Shown here one piece after another: positions 1 to 7,547 of a DNA stretch of 27,796 nucleotides (position 1 is the first letter of the stretch; every line of letters starts with the position of its first letter). Origin of the DNA: an uncultured Collinsella sp. (lineage in GTDB: Bacteria > Actinomycetota > Coriobacteriia > Coriobacteriales > Coriobacteriaceae). Both the position numbers and the translations under genes were made by a program. The stretch is taken from contig CAAFUK010000092.1 in assembly GCA_900766165.1 (NCBI GenBank), positions 1 to 27,796 of the forward strand, read 5' to 3'. The notes under the pieces were generated by a model. It was not told the DNA's origin. It saw only the letters and a list, made by a program, of their open reading frames with translations, and ran no database searches.

Positions 1-26
1 CCCCCGCGTGGGGGTGCCCCCCCGGC

Positions 27-48
27 CGTTAACTCATGCAAGTTAACG
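27..48. repeat. 8-bp inverted repeat after hpf
   Basis: CGTTAACT and AGTTAACG form a perfect 8-bp dyad around a 6-nt loop, ending 5 bp before the hpf stop codon. Downstream on the minus strand the sequence is G-rich with no T-tract, so it is not a standard intrinsic terminator. It may be a 3'-end hairpin of the hpf message. Confidence 0.45.
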
Positions 49-52
49 TATT

Positions 53-637
53 TTACTCGTCAAGTGTTTCGATGCGGGGCTTGATGATGCCATATCCACC
101 ATTCTTACGGTGATACACCACATTGATGAGGCCAGTCGTCGCGTTCTCGAACACGTAGAAGTCGTGGCCGAGCAGATCGGTCTGCACCAGCGCCTGCTCC
201 TCAGTCATCGGGGTGACATCAATGACCTTCTCACGGACGAGCAGGTCGTCCTCCTCCTCGGGCAGCAGCAGGTCGGCCAGATCCTCGACGCGCTCGACCG
301 GTGCGACATCCGCTGCGCTGGCACCGCCCTGGCGGTTGTCCACGACCTTGGTCTTGAACTTGCGCAGCTGGCGGGTGACCTTATCGGCGGAGAGGTCGAT
401 GGCGGCGTACATATCTGCACCGTGCTCGGCAACGCGAATCACCGAACCGCGAGCGCGAACCGTAACCTCGACGATTGCCGGGTTGGGGTTCGAGGGGTTC
501 TTCTCATAGCGAAGTACAACGTCGACCGTCATGGGCTCGATATCGAAAACCTTGAGCGCCTCGCCGATCTTCTCATCCACATGCGCACGCAGAGCATCGG
601 TTACCGTCGTCTTGCGTCCAGAAACCTTGATATCCAT
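53..637 (-). CDS. hpf: Ribosome hibernation promoting factor, long form (HPF/RaiA)
   Basis: This 194-residue protein matches long-form HPF, which binds the decoding region of idle 30S subunits and dimerises ribosomes into inactive 100S particles in stationary phase. Residues 1-105 have the S30AE fold pattern, starting MDIKVSGRKTTVTDALRAHV. An acidic linker (about 106-133) leads to the C-terminal dimerisation domain (about 135-190), which contains HDFYVFENATTG and NVVYHRKNGGYGIIKPR. The ATG at 637 was chosen because GGAG lies 6 nt upstream and the domain begins there; a longer in-frame start at 697 would add 20 unrelated residues. The gene stands alone here. In many actinobacteria and firmicutes hpf precedes secA, which would lie beyond the left edge (not visible). 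Family assignment is firm; nothing looks damaged. Confidence 0.95.
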   Translation of the reverse strand: MDIKVSGRKTTVTDALRAHVDEKIGEALKVFDIEPMTVDVVLRYEKNPSNPNPAIVEVTVRARGSVIRVAEHGADMYAAIDLSADKVTRQLRKFKTKVVDNRQGGASAADVAPVERVEDLADLLLPEEEDDLLVREKVIDVTPMTEEQALVQTDLLGHDFYVFENATTGLINVVYHRKNGGYGIIKPRIETLDE

Positions 638-758
638 ACGTGGCTCCAATCTGCCTCGGGGACTTACTGTACTGGCTATGTACCCATTGCCGTGCATTTA
701 ATCACGCGGATTCCCAAAGACCCGAATAACGATTGCTTGATACCGCATACCGAAGTCT

Positions 759-782
759 CGCACTTTTCTGTGGCAAAGTGCG
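759..782. repeat. 8-bp inverted repeat in the hpf upstream region
   Basis: CGCACTTT and AAAGTGCG form a perfect dyad around 8 nt, about 120 bp upstream of the hpf start. It could be a leader hairpin or an operator. The rest of the 317-bp gap (638-954) holds the terminator at 855-888 and a small 7-bp dyad at 918-936 (TCTCCTA/TAGGAGA). No promoter could be assigned for hpf. Confidence 0.35.
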
Positions 783-854
783 CTATGGGAGAGCGACGGC
801 GACTTTGGTTTTGCACCTAAAAAACGTATTTGACCTGCTGGTTTTATGGAAACG

Positions 855-888
855 AAAAAGCCGGGCTCCCCTGTTGGGAAAGCCCGGC
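855..888 (-). terminator. Intrinsic terminator of the solute-binding protein gene
   Basis: On the minus strand GCCGGGCT pairs perfectly with AGCCCGGC, extended inward by CCC/GGG, and is followed by TTTTT and a T-rich tail. It lies 67 bp after the stop codon of the lipoprotein gene, in the right orientation to end its message before hpf. Confidence 0.85.
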
Positions 889-954
889 AATGCGTGTTGA
901 AACCGTGAAGAGGCCTCTCTCCTAGCGCATAGGAGACACCACCCCTAGCAATAA

Positions 955-1965
955 CTAGCTATTGAGCTTGTTAATGTCGTCGTCAGTGATAGTGCCCTCC
1001 TGGCTGGACGATTTATCCTCGGAGGATGCACCCTCGCTGCTCGAATCGGAGGATGCGGACTCGCTGGATCCGGTGTCGGTCGACTGCACGTCGGCGCCCG
1101 AGACCGTCTTGGTGGTGAGATCATAGGGCATCGTGCCGTACCAGACGGAGTGGACCGCCTCGAGCGTGCCATCGACCGTGATACCGTCGAGGGCATCGCT
1201 CACGGCACGGCATAGCTCATCGTTGGCCGCGAGGCCCGCGACGTCGAGCGTCGAGGGTGTCTCGAGCGCGCCGACGTAAGAGATCTGGCTCATCAGGCGC
1301 GCAAGGTAGCCGCCGGCCGTGGAATCGCAAATCACGTAGTCGATCTCACCGGACTCGAGCGCCTCAAAGCACTCGTTGATGTTGGAGAAGGTCTTTTGGT
1401 TGGCCGTGATGCTCTGCTTGGCGAGCGCTTCCTGCGAGGCCGAAGAGGTCTGAACGCCCAGGGTAGCGGTGTTAAGCGTTTCGGTGGAAACGCTCAGCGA
1501 CTCGCCGTCGCTCGTCTTTCCGAACACTGCCGCAGCGTCGTACAGGCACGTACCAAGCGTGCTGATGTCACCATCCGTGGAATTGATGTCGCCAATGAAG
1601 ATGTCGGCCTTTTTGTCGCCAAGCGCGGAATCGGCAGAAGACGCATCGACGAAGGCAACCTTAAGGCCCATACGGCTTGCAAGGGCGCGGGCAGCATCGA
1701 CCGCGTAGCCCGTAAGGTTACCATCGGCGCCCTGCATGGCCTGCGGGGCATCGGAGGTATCGAGGGCAACCGTCAGGGTGCCGGGAGTAACCAGGGCATC
1801 GTCCGACACCGTAGGGGTGACGGTCTCGCGCTCGATCTGGTCAATCGTGGGTGTCGTGAACGTGGACAGTGGGTTGAACGCGCATCCGCTCAAGCCCAAT
1901 ACGGCAATGACCGCCGCGGTCCCAGCACCCAACCGAGCCGCGTGCATCAAGCTGCCCCTCACCAT
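955..1965 (-). CDS. Orphan family-3 extracellular solute-binding lipoprotein
   Basis: This 336-residue protein resembles the periplasmic-type binding proteins of amino-acid ABC transporters (SBP_bac_3). A signal peptide with lipobox LSGC places the lipidated cysteine at residue 28. The binding domain follows, with TLTVALDTSDAP, a GYAVDAARALASRMG segment typical of the family, and ADIFIGDINST. The last 45 or so residues are a Ser/Asp/Glu-rich low-complexity tail. The ATG at 1965 (AGGG about 9 nt upstream) was chosen; an ATG at 1947 with GAGGGG 7 nt upstream is equally possible and gives a normal signal peptide. The frame stays open to 2355, but that stretch does not resemble a protein and precedes the signal peptide. 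No permease or ATPase gene is nearby, so the transport partner is unknown; a sensory or scavenging role is possible. Confidence 0.85.
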   Translation of the reverse strand: MVRGSLMHAARLGAGTAAVIAVLGLSGCAFNPLSTFTTPTIDQIERETVTPTVSDDALVTPGTLTVALDTSDAPQAMQGADGNLTGYAVDAARALASRMGLKVAFVDASSADSALGDKKADIFIGDINSTDGDISTLGTCLYDAAAVFGKTSDGESLSVSTETLNTATLGVQTSSASQEALAKQSITANQKTFSNINECFEALESGEIDYVICDSTAGGYLARLMSQISYVGALETPSTLDVAGLAANDELCRAVSDALDGITVDGTLEAVHSVWYGTMPYDLTTKTVSGADVQSTDTGSSESASSDSSSEGASSEDKSSSQEGTITDDDINKLNS

Positions 1966-2296
1966 GTCCACTACCCTGCCTTCTATGTCGTATACAATCC
2001 GTGCGTTGCGCGGAATAACGGGTTGTTCCCACCAGCTGACCTGGTATTTGACCCCACACTTGCGCACCGGGGTGTTTGCTCGGGAGGCCGTAACCACCTT
2101 CACGACTGGCCCGCTCGCCCGCGAGGCGGTATTGCCCCAAAGAAAGTAGAACGGACGGTGCGGCTTACATCTAGGACGCGCCATGATCGCGCCGCGCGCA
2201 CGCGGTCGCTTACGTGGATCCCTTTGACCGCGTCTGTCTTGGACTAGGATGGACATTTCGTCCGTCCGCAACCACAGCCTGGCAGGAACGTAGCGC
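1966..2296 (-). other. Long leader region, possibly a structured RNA
   Basis: About 330 nt separate a consensus -10 box from the lipoprotein start. Short hairpins can be drawn on the minus strand, including CTCG-CGGG-CGAG, CCAG-GTCAG-CTGG and GGG-AACAA-CCC. I did not recognise tmRNA, RNase P RNA, SRP RNA or a known riboswitch core. It may be a regulatory leader, an independent small RNA, or simply a long untranslated region. Confidence 0.3.
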
Positions 2297-2325
2297 ATTA
2301 TAGCTAAGTTCAAGCTAAAGTTTAA
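2297..2325 (-). promoter_or_regulatory. Candidate promoter for the lipoprotein transcript
   Basis: The minus strand has a perfect TATAAT at 2302-2297. With a 17-nt spacer the -35 box would be TTAAAC (2325-2320), a weak match. The region is locally A+T-rich in otherwise G+C-rich DNA. Confidence 0.5.
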
Positions 2326-2397
2326 GGTTAGGGGCGTCATTCGCACCGTGAGCACAGATTTTGCAGGTCGGAGCGGACCGTGCGTGTTCCCATGAAG

Positions 2398-2446
2398 CCC
2401 GGAGCTCCCCTACGGGGAGCTCCGGGGCGCCCGCCTCGGGGTGCCG
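2398..2446. repeat. Two adjacent perfect or near-perfect hairpins
   Basis: A 13-bp perfect dyad (2398-2410 with 2414-2426) has only a 3-nt loop and contains CGGAGCTCCCC. Next to it GGCGCCC pairs with GGGTGCC (2426-2446, one G-T pair). Neither is followed by a T-tract. They abut the inverted-repeat element at 2447, so they may be part of the same repeat complex or a REP-like insertion. Confidence 0.6.
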
Positions 2447-2663
2447 TGGCCAAAAAATGGCAAATATGAGTACTGTTACCAATTTTGTAACAGGCAATTT
2501 TGGCCTCTCGGACAGATTTTGCGCTTAGTGTCGCCAATCTGATGCTTAGTTATTCTACGTTTGTTTATTATCTTCTTTCTTTACGCCGCCTCCGAGTCCT
2601 AAATTTTTTGATTTTGCTGTTACTGGTTTAGTGACAGTACTCATATTTGCCATTTTTTGGCCA
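2447..2663. repeat. Terminal-inverted-repeat element, copy A (217 bp)
   Basis: The first 30 bases (2447-2476) are the exact reverse complement of the last 30 (2634-2663). Each end begins TGGCCAAAAAATGGC and reaches AGTACTGT at its inner edge. Just inside each end lies a smaller dyad: CTGTTAC with GTAACAG on the left (2470-2490), and CTGTTAC with GTGACAG on the right (2617-2637). The interior is A+T-rich, unlike the neighbouring genes, and has no convincing reading frame. A homologous copy lies at 16995-17222. No target-site duplication was seen. Plausible readings are a non-autonomous mobile element (MITE-like), a bidirectional terminator, or an RNA gene. Confidence 0.8.
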
Positions 2664-2697
2664 GGGCATATGATTAACCCCCTATTTTCGACGCGAA

Positions 2698-3807
2698 TTA
2701 TACCGGCTTAAGCCCAAAACACGCCCGCAGCGTGTTAAATAGCGCCTCTTGCTTCTTCCTGCGGGCATCGACACGATTCCGGTACCGCTTACCCATACGC
2801 TGGTTGATGCGCCATGCGAGCGCTTCCATCGCTTCCATGTCGCAGAGCATTTCGTTATTGACCGTCGCGACCTCGATTCCCATAGTAATCAAGCCCGTGT
2901 TGCGTTTTTCATCATGGATACGTCCCCTCCGGGAGGAATGGCCCAGCTCACCGTTGTATTCCAGGTCAAACCGGGCTGTTTCCTGGTACGCATCGCAAAC
3001 TGCATGGGGCATCCCCGAGATTGCCTGCGCGCGGTCATCGAACTCGATCTTGTAGTCGGTCTTAAAGGGACCGCAGGCAAATCCGCCATAGGAAAACGGA
3101 AGCGAAAACATGGCAAGCATGATGCACTCCATGGGTGAGCGCAGGTTTTCCGACAGATAGGGACACAGCCGCCGCAGTTGTTTGGCCGCACTCCCCTTGC
3201 ATGCCGCGAGGTAATCTGTCAGGCGATCGGGCGTCAACACCGGCTCGACTTCAAAGTAGCCCACGTCTGCCGGTTGGTCCTTATCCTTTGCAAGTCTATT
3301 CGCAACAGGTGAGGTGTAGGGAGGCAGATACTTCCCGCGATTGCTCAGTGAAATCTTGGAACACAGTTCCTGGGCCAGAGCAAACGCCTTGATACAGCCG
3401 ACCTCGCGGGCGACGGCAACACAAAGGGCCTCGGGAGATAGGCTGTACACCCCCGGTTCCACCTCTAGAATCGAGCCGGCAGGCAACCCGGAACACACGG
3501 ACCAGTCCACGCCAGGCATGCGGCGGCGCTGCGCCGCAGATCCCACCAGCAAGCACAGATCTTCTTGCACCTCGCCGCTTTTGGCTCCAATTCGCACCAG
3601 GTCGGGAAGGTAGATATCCTCGGCCGAGGGCGATGACGCACATAGTACGTGGCGTTCCTCCTCGGGCTCGAGGTCCTTCCAGCCGATGTAGCCCATCTGC
3701 CGGCGCTCGGCGCGCATCATGCGCAGCGCCGAGGCTCCCGTCAGGATCACGGAAGCCGCGATCTGCTCTTTTGTCGGCTTGTTGCGCTGCTTAATTGTTA
3801 TCGCCAC
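2698..3807 (-). CDS. Putative PD-(D/E)XK (DUF559/Vsr-like) nuclease with AbiEi-like N-terminal region
   Basis: This 369-residue protein has no firm name. The C-terminal third looks like the restriction-endonuclease-like fold of DUF559/Vsr-type proteins: SPMEC (Glu227), then CDAY (Asp272), DLEYNGELGH (Glu283, His290), HDEKRNTGL, and a strand GIEVATV. The usual Lys of the (D/E)XK motif is Asn here. The N-terminal half carries LPAGSILEVEPGVYSLSPEA, which resembles proteins annotated as AbiEi-type antitoxin domains. The start is GTG at 3807, because AGGGGTG sits 6 nt upstream and overlaps the comF stop codon (3819-3821), which implies translational coupling. Upstream GTG/TTG codons at 3816 and 3825 lack a spaced ribosome binding site. 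The role is unknown; defence or DNA processing is possible. Confidence is high for the gene and low for function. Confidence 0.7.
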   Translation of the reverse strand: MAITIKQRNKPTKEQIAASVILTGASALRMMRAERRQMGYIGWKDLEPEEERHVLCASSPSAEDIYLPDLVRIGAKSGEVQEDLCLLVGSAAQRRRMPGVDWSVCSGLPAGSILEVEPGVYSLSPEALCVAVAREVGCIKAFALAQELCSKISLSNRGKYLPPYTSPVANRLAKDKDQPADVGYFEVEPVLTPDRLTDYLAACKGSAAKQLRRLCPYLSENLRSPMECIMLAMFSLPFSYGGFACGPFKTDYKIEFDDRAQAISGMPHAVCDAYQETARFDLEYNGELGHSSRRGRIHDEKRNTGLITMGIEVATVNNEMLCDMEAMEALAWRINQRMGKRYRNRVDARRKKQEALFNTLRACFGLKPV

Positions 3808-3818
3808 ACGAATCACCC

Positions 3819-4625
3819 CTACCAAACGCGTGCGATAGCGAGGCCATCAACGGCCGCGGCACCGGCGCGCTTAAGCTCCGCCGAAGCCGCCGCCATCGTC
3901 GCACCCGTGGTAATGACGTCGTCAATGAGTAGCAGACGGCGGCCCCGAACATCCTCAACGGTCTCGTACATGCCTCGGGCACGTTCTTGGCGCTCCTCGC
4001 GACCGAGCTCACGCTGGTCGCCATGGCCGTACTTAACGAGGGCATCGAGCAGCGGAACACCCGACAGCTCGCAAAATGGGCGCGCAATGGCCTCCATATG
4101 GTCGAAGCCGCGCCGCCGAAACGCCGCCGCCGTCGCAGGTACAAACACAACCGCATCGGCGCCGGACAACACACCTCCATAGCGATCGGGCGCTACGATC
4201 TGGGCATGCAGGGCAGTGTCATATAGCAGCTCTGCCAGATACGGCGCCAGGCGTCGCTCGCCCGCGTCTTTGTACGCTTTAATGATCCGCGGCAGCGGAT
4301 GCGTGTAGGCGGCACATGCCAGGCAGCGATCGAGTGCCTCGGCCATTGCCGAGGACGTACCATCGACCGAGCACTCGGTGCATAGCAGGTCTCCAAACGG
4401 GGCGCCGCATCGAGTGCAGCTATGCCGCGGGTCGATGAGCGCAAGCGCCGACAGGCAGTCTTGGCAAATAAGCGCGCCGGTGCGCTCGCAGCCGGCACAT
4501 CGCGTGGGCGACAACGCCTCGAGCGCCTCGTGGGCCGCCCGCTCGGCAAACGGTAGCAATTCATCCGCAAACGGTAAGTCGCCAACACCTTGCAGGCAAC
4601 CCAACACATGCAAATGTCTCTTCAA
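3819..4625 (-). CDS. comF: ComF family phosphoribosyltransferase-like protein
   Basis: This 268-residue ComF/GntX-family protein is linked to DNA uptake in competent bacteria. Two zinc-ribbon-like pairs open the protein: Cys43/46 with Cys54/57, and Cys70/73 with Cys82/85. The type I phosphoribosyltransferase signature LLLIDDVITTGAT is at 231-243, preceded by RRRGFDHMEAIARP and the ERARGMY segment common in ComF. The start is TTG at 4625, with GGGAGGG 7 nt upstream; there is no suitable ATG before the zinc ribbon. That ribbosome binding site lies inside a perfect hairpin (see 4629-4664). The next gene starts 11 bp after its stop codon. In E. coli the homologue GntX helps use DNA as a nutrient; enzymatic activity is unproven. 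No other competence gene is visible. Confidence 0.88.
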   Translation of the reverse strand: MKRHLHVLGCLQGVGDLPFADELLPFAERAAHEALEALSPTRCAGCERTGALICQDCLSALALIDPRHSCTRCGAPFGDLLCTECSVDGTSSAMAEALDRCLACAAYTHPLPRIIKAYKDAGERRLAPYLAELLYDTALHAQIVAPDRYGGVLSGADAVVFVPATAAAFRRRGFDHMEAIARPFCELSGVPLLDALVKYGHGDQRELGREERQERARGMYETVEDVRGRRLLLIDDVITTGATMAAASAELKRAGAAAVDGLAIARVW

Positions 4626-4628
4626 GAC

Positions 4629-4664
4629 ACAACCCTCCCTACGTTCGGTCGCAGGGAGGGTTGT
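4629..4664 (-). promoter_or_regulatory. Hairpin that sequesters the comF ribosome binding site
   Basis: On the minus strand ACAACCCTCCCT pairs perfectly over 12 bp with AGGGAGGGTTGT around a 12-nt loop. The 3' arm contains the GGGAGGG that serves the TTG start 3 nt beyond the hairpin. No T-tract follows, so it is unlikely to be an intrinsic terminator. It could act as a translational switch. Confidence 0.6.
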
Positions 4665-4727
4665 TGATTCAGCGCTATGGTACCCCGACGCGTTTGGGGT
4701 CAGGCAGGTTAAATCCGTTTGCGGGCA

Positions 4728-6428
4728 CTATTCGCCGGTGGGCGGTTGCGGTGCGGACGAGTTTTGGGTCGAACCCTCGCCACCATCCTGACGCGGCTTG
4801 CGGGAACGACGACGGCGACGGCGCTTTTGACCCTGGTCGGCCGAGCCCTCGCCACCGCGATCCTCGCGCGGCTCGCGCTCGTCGCGAGCGGCGCCACGCG
4901 AAGCCTTAGCAGCCGCTCCCCCGCCATCTCCGGGACGACGGCGCGTGACCTTGACCTCGCCATCCGAGACCTGATCGGCCACGGAGGGCACTGAAGGCTT
5001 CTGCTGCGCGCCCGAGGAATGACGACGGCGCGGACGCGGCGCGCGCTCATCCTCGCCACGTGACTTGCCGCCCTTGTCGGCAGACGCATCGGAGGCCGCG
5101 GCGCCCTTGGAAGCGGCACCAGCCTCGCGAGCAGCTGCGGCGCGGAAGGCGTCCTCGCGCTCCTCGCTCGACAGATGACGGCGGCGGCGACGTGTGGGGT
5201 TCATGCCACCGCCGCGATTCTGCTGCTGGGGTTGCTGAACCTCGCGCTCGCGAGAGGCGTTCTTGCCCGCGGCTGCAGCCTCGGCAGCATCGCCCGAGCC
5301 TGCGCGCTTGCGACGACGACGGCCACCGGCGGCCTCCTCGGCCTCAGGCGTTGCGGCATTGCCACGGCCCTTTTCGCGGCCACGACCCTCGCCCTGCCCC
5401 TGACCGGCGCGAGCATCGGATTCAGCATCGCGACGACGGCGCTTGGGCATCGACGTGCCGGCCAGACGGTCGGCACTCGACAGGCCATCGCCCACGTCGA
5501 CGCCGTTCTCGCGATCGAGTTCCATGAGCGCCAGGCGCATCTCGGGCGACTCGATGCGCTCGAGCACGTCACGCGTCACGCAGTCGGGGCGGCAATTGCA
5601 GCCCTGCTCGGCAGCCTTCTTTTTGCAGCCCTCCGAGCACGTCATATCGGCTAGGTTGACCTTAAAAACCTTGCCGTTCTCCAGGCGCAGCACCAGCTGC
5701 TCACGCGGCGTGTCATATTCCTGAATACGCGCCTTGCCGAGCGGCGTATCGATGAGCGTCTTCTTTTTGGGCGCACGGCTCTTAAAGTCCTTGTACGCCT
5801 CGAACTCATAACGCAGGCAGCACATCAGGCGGCCGCAGACGCCGCTGATCTTGGACGAGTTGAGCGGCAGGTCCTGCTCTTTTGCCATGCGAATCGAGAC
5901 GGGCTCAAACTGTCCGCCAAAGCGTGTGCAGCAGAGCTCCTGTCCGCACTGGGCATAGCCGCCCACCAAGCGGGTCTCGTCGCGCACGCCGATCTGGCGC
6001 ATGTCGACGCGAATGTGCAGCGTCGAGGACAGATCCTTGACGAGCTGGCGAAAATCGACGCGCTCCTCGGCCGCAAAGTAGAACACGGCCTTCTCGCCGC
6101 CAAACAGGTACTCGACGCCCACCGGCTTCATCTCGAGGTCGAGTTCTTTGACCAGACGGCGGAAATCGACCATCGCCTCGTCGCCTTGGATGGCCAAGTC
6201 GTCGGCAAGCTGCAGGTCGATGTCGCTCGCCACGCGCAGCACGGGCTTGAGCGGCTGACCGATCTCATCTTGCGGCACCTCGAAGGGATCGGCCGTGACC
6301 AGGCCGATCTCGGTTCCGCGCTCGGTGGAGCAAATGGCATAATCGGCCTCGAGGATATCCAGATCCTGCGGATCGAACCACAGGTCGCGCGAGGCGTAGG
6401 TAAACTTAACGGGTACGACTAACGGCAT
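4728..6428 (-). CDS. ricT: PSP1-domain regulatory protein RicT (YaaT) with long basic C-terminal extension
   Basis: Residues 1-310 match RicT/YaaT, which in Bacillus works with RicA and RicF, binds Fe-S clusters, and affects RNA maturation and development. Hallmarks are CGQELCCTRF (Cys161, 166, 167), SIRMAKEQDLPLNSSKISG, and CGRLMCC (Cys198, 203, 204). A second cysteine group (264, 268, 277, 279, 283) follows the PSP1 domain. Bacillus YaaT is about 275 residues, while this protein has 566: residues 328-566 are a low-complexity, Arg/Lys/Gln/Ala-rich tail with several RRRRR runs, suggesting nucleic-acid binding. The ATG at 6428 overlaps the end of holB by 10 bp. The tmk-holB-ricT order matches the Bacillus tmk-holB-yaaT cluster, although the ric partners are not here. 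Confidence 0.9.
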   Translation of the reverse strand: MPLVVPVKFTYASRDLWFDPQDLDILEADYAICSTERGTEIGLVTADPFEVPQDEIGQPLKPVLRVASDIDLQLADDLAIQGDEAMVDFRRLVKELDLEMKPVGVEYLFGGEKAVFYFAAEERVDFRQLVKDLSSTLHIRVDMRQIGVRDETRLVGGYAQCGQELCCTRFGGQFEPVSIRMAKEQDLPLNSSKISGVCGRLMCCLRYEFEAYKDFKSRAPKKKTLIDTPLGKARIQEYDTPREQLVLRLENGKVFKVNLADMTCSEGCKKKAAEQGCNCRPDCVTRDVLERIESPEMRLALMELDRENGVDVGDGLSSADRLAGTSMPKRRRRDAESDARAGQGQGEGRGREKGRGNAATPEAEEAAGGRRRRKRAGSGDAAEAAAAGKNASREREVQQPQQQNRGGGMNPTRRRRRHLSSEEREDAFRAAAAREAGAASKGAAASDASADKGGKSRGEDERAPRPRRRHSSGAQQKPSVPSVADQVSDGEVKVTRRRPGDGGGAAAKASRGAARDEREPREDRGGEGSADQGQKRRRRRRSRKPRQDGGEGSTQNSSAPQPPTGE

Positions 6429-7546
6429 TTCAGTGCCTTCCTGATATCGAACAGCATGACCTCGATGGCCAGCTGGGGAGTAACGTTTCTGGCGATGTTG
6501 CGCTCGGCGGTCGCGACTGCCTCGAGCGCCCGCGTGGCACCCGCAACATTGGTCGCGGCGGCAAGCCGACCGATCGAGTCGCGCACGTCTTCGTTCACCA
6601 CGTCGGCCGCCTCGTCCTGAAGCGTCAGCAGCACGTCGCGCATGAGCGTCCGCGCGCTCGCCAGCGCTTCCATGATACCCGAACGCTCGCGCGCGTTGAG
6701 TTCGCGCTTGTTGCGGTCCTCAAGCTGCTTCAATGCTCCACGCGACAGGTAGTCGGCGTTTTGCTCGAGCACCTTTTCCTGCGTGGACTTGACCTCGGCG
6801 AGCGGCGCCTTAACGGCGACGATGAGTGACTTGGCGCGGCTGAGCACGTCGGCCTCGTCGGCGACGATAAGCGAATCGATGGCGCGAACCATCTGACGGC
6901 GGGCGTCCTGGCGCTCGGCGCTCTTGAGGAACTCGATGCCACGCGTGGGGCTTCCCGCTACGGCGACGGCCATGCGGCAACGCGCAGGGTCCTGCCCGGT
7001 GGCGCGGCTCACGGCCTGCGCGGCGACGGCGGGCGATACCAGCCGAAACGGCACGCACTGGCAGCGGCTCACGATGGTGGGCAACATCACGTCTGCCGAG
7101 GTGCCCAGCAGGATGAACATAACGCCCTCGGGCGGCTCCTCGAGTGTTTTGAGCAGTGCGTTGGCGGTGTTGGCGCGCAGCTGCTCGGCACGGTCGATGA
7201 TGTAGACCTTGGCCTTGGCACGGATGGGCGCCAGCGGAACGTCGTCGAGCAGCTCGCGGGTCTGGGCGATGAGGTAGCCCGTGGCGCTCTCGGGCGTGTA
7301 ATAGTGCACGTCGGGGTGCGTATGGCGGGCGACGCGCACGCAGCTATCGCATGAGCCGCAGCCATCCTGCTCGCACAGGAAGGCTTGGGCGAGCGCCCAC
7401 GCGGCGTCGAGCTTGCCCGCGCCGGGCGCGCCCAAAAACAGGTAGGCGTGCGATGCGCGACCGCTGGCGACGGCATTGGTCAAAAAGTCGCGCACGCGCT
7501 CTTGGGTGTCGAGCTTGGCCAGCAGGCTTGCCTGAGCGGGGGCCAT
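6419..7546 (-). CDS. holB: DNA polymerase III subunit delta'
   Basis: This 375-residue clamp-loader subunit helps load the beta sliding clamp at the replication fork. The AAA+ region has SHAYLFLGAPGAGK (P-loop-like, residues 39-45), a zinc-binding group (Cys58, 63, 66, 69), VYIIDRAEQLRANTANALLK, LEEPPEGVMFIL and the SRC motif in TIVSRCQ. The ATG at 7546 is chosen because AGGAGG lies 9 nt upstream; an in-frame TTG at 7567 has no such site and would overlap tmk. It starts 1 bp after the tmk stop codon and overlaps ricT, so the three genes are surely co-transcribed. Both the P-loop lysine and the zinc cysteines are retained. Whether this subunit hydrolyses ATP cannot be judged from sequence. Confidence 0.93.
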   Translation of the reverse strand: MAPAQASLLAKLDTQERVRDFLTNAVASGRASHAYLFLGAPGAGKLDAAWALAQAFLCEQDGCGSCDSCVRVARHTHPDVHYYTPESATGYLIAQTRELLDDVPLAPIRAKAKVYIIDRAEQLRANTANALLKTLEEPPEGVMFILLGTSADVMLPTIVSRCQCVPFRLVSPAVAAQAVSRATGQDPARCRMAVAVAGSPTRGIEFLKSAERQDARRQMVRAIDSLIVADEADVLSRAKSLIVAVKAPLAEVKSTQEKVLEQNADYLSRGALKQLEDRNKRELNARERSGIMEALASARTLMRDVLLTLQDEAADVVNEDVRDSIGRLAAATNVAGATRALEAVATAERNIARNVTPQLAIEVMLFDIRKALKCR

Positions 7547-7547
7547 G

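Noticed and set aside
1966..2355. Open in-frame extension of the solute-binding protein by up to 130 residues
   Set aside because: The signal peptide and lipobox begin at 1965 or 1947, and the extension does not resemble a protein. A G+C-rich frame can stay open by chance.
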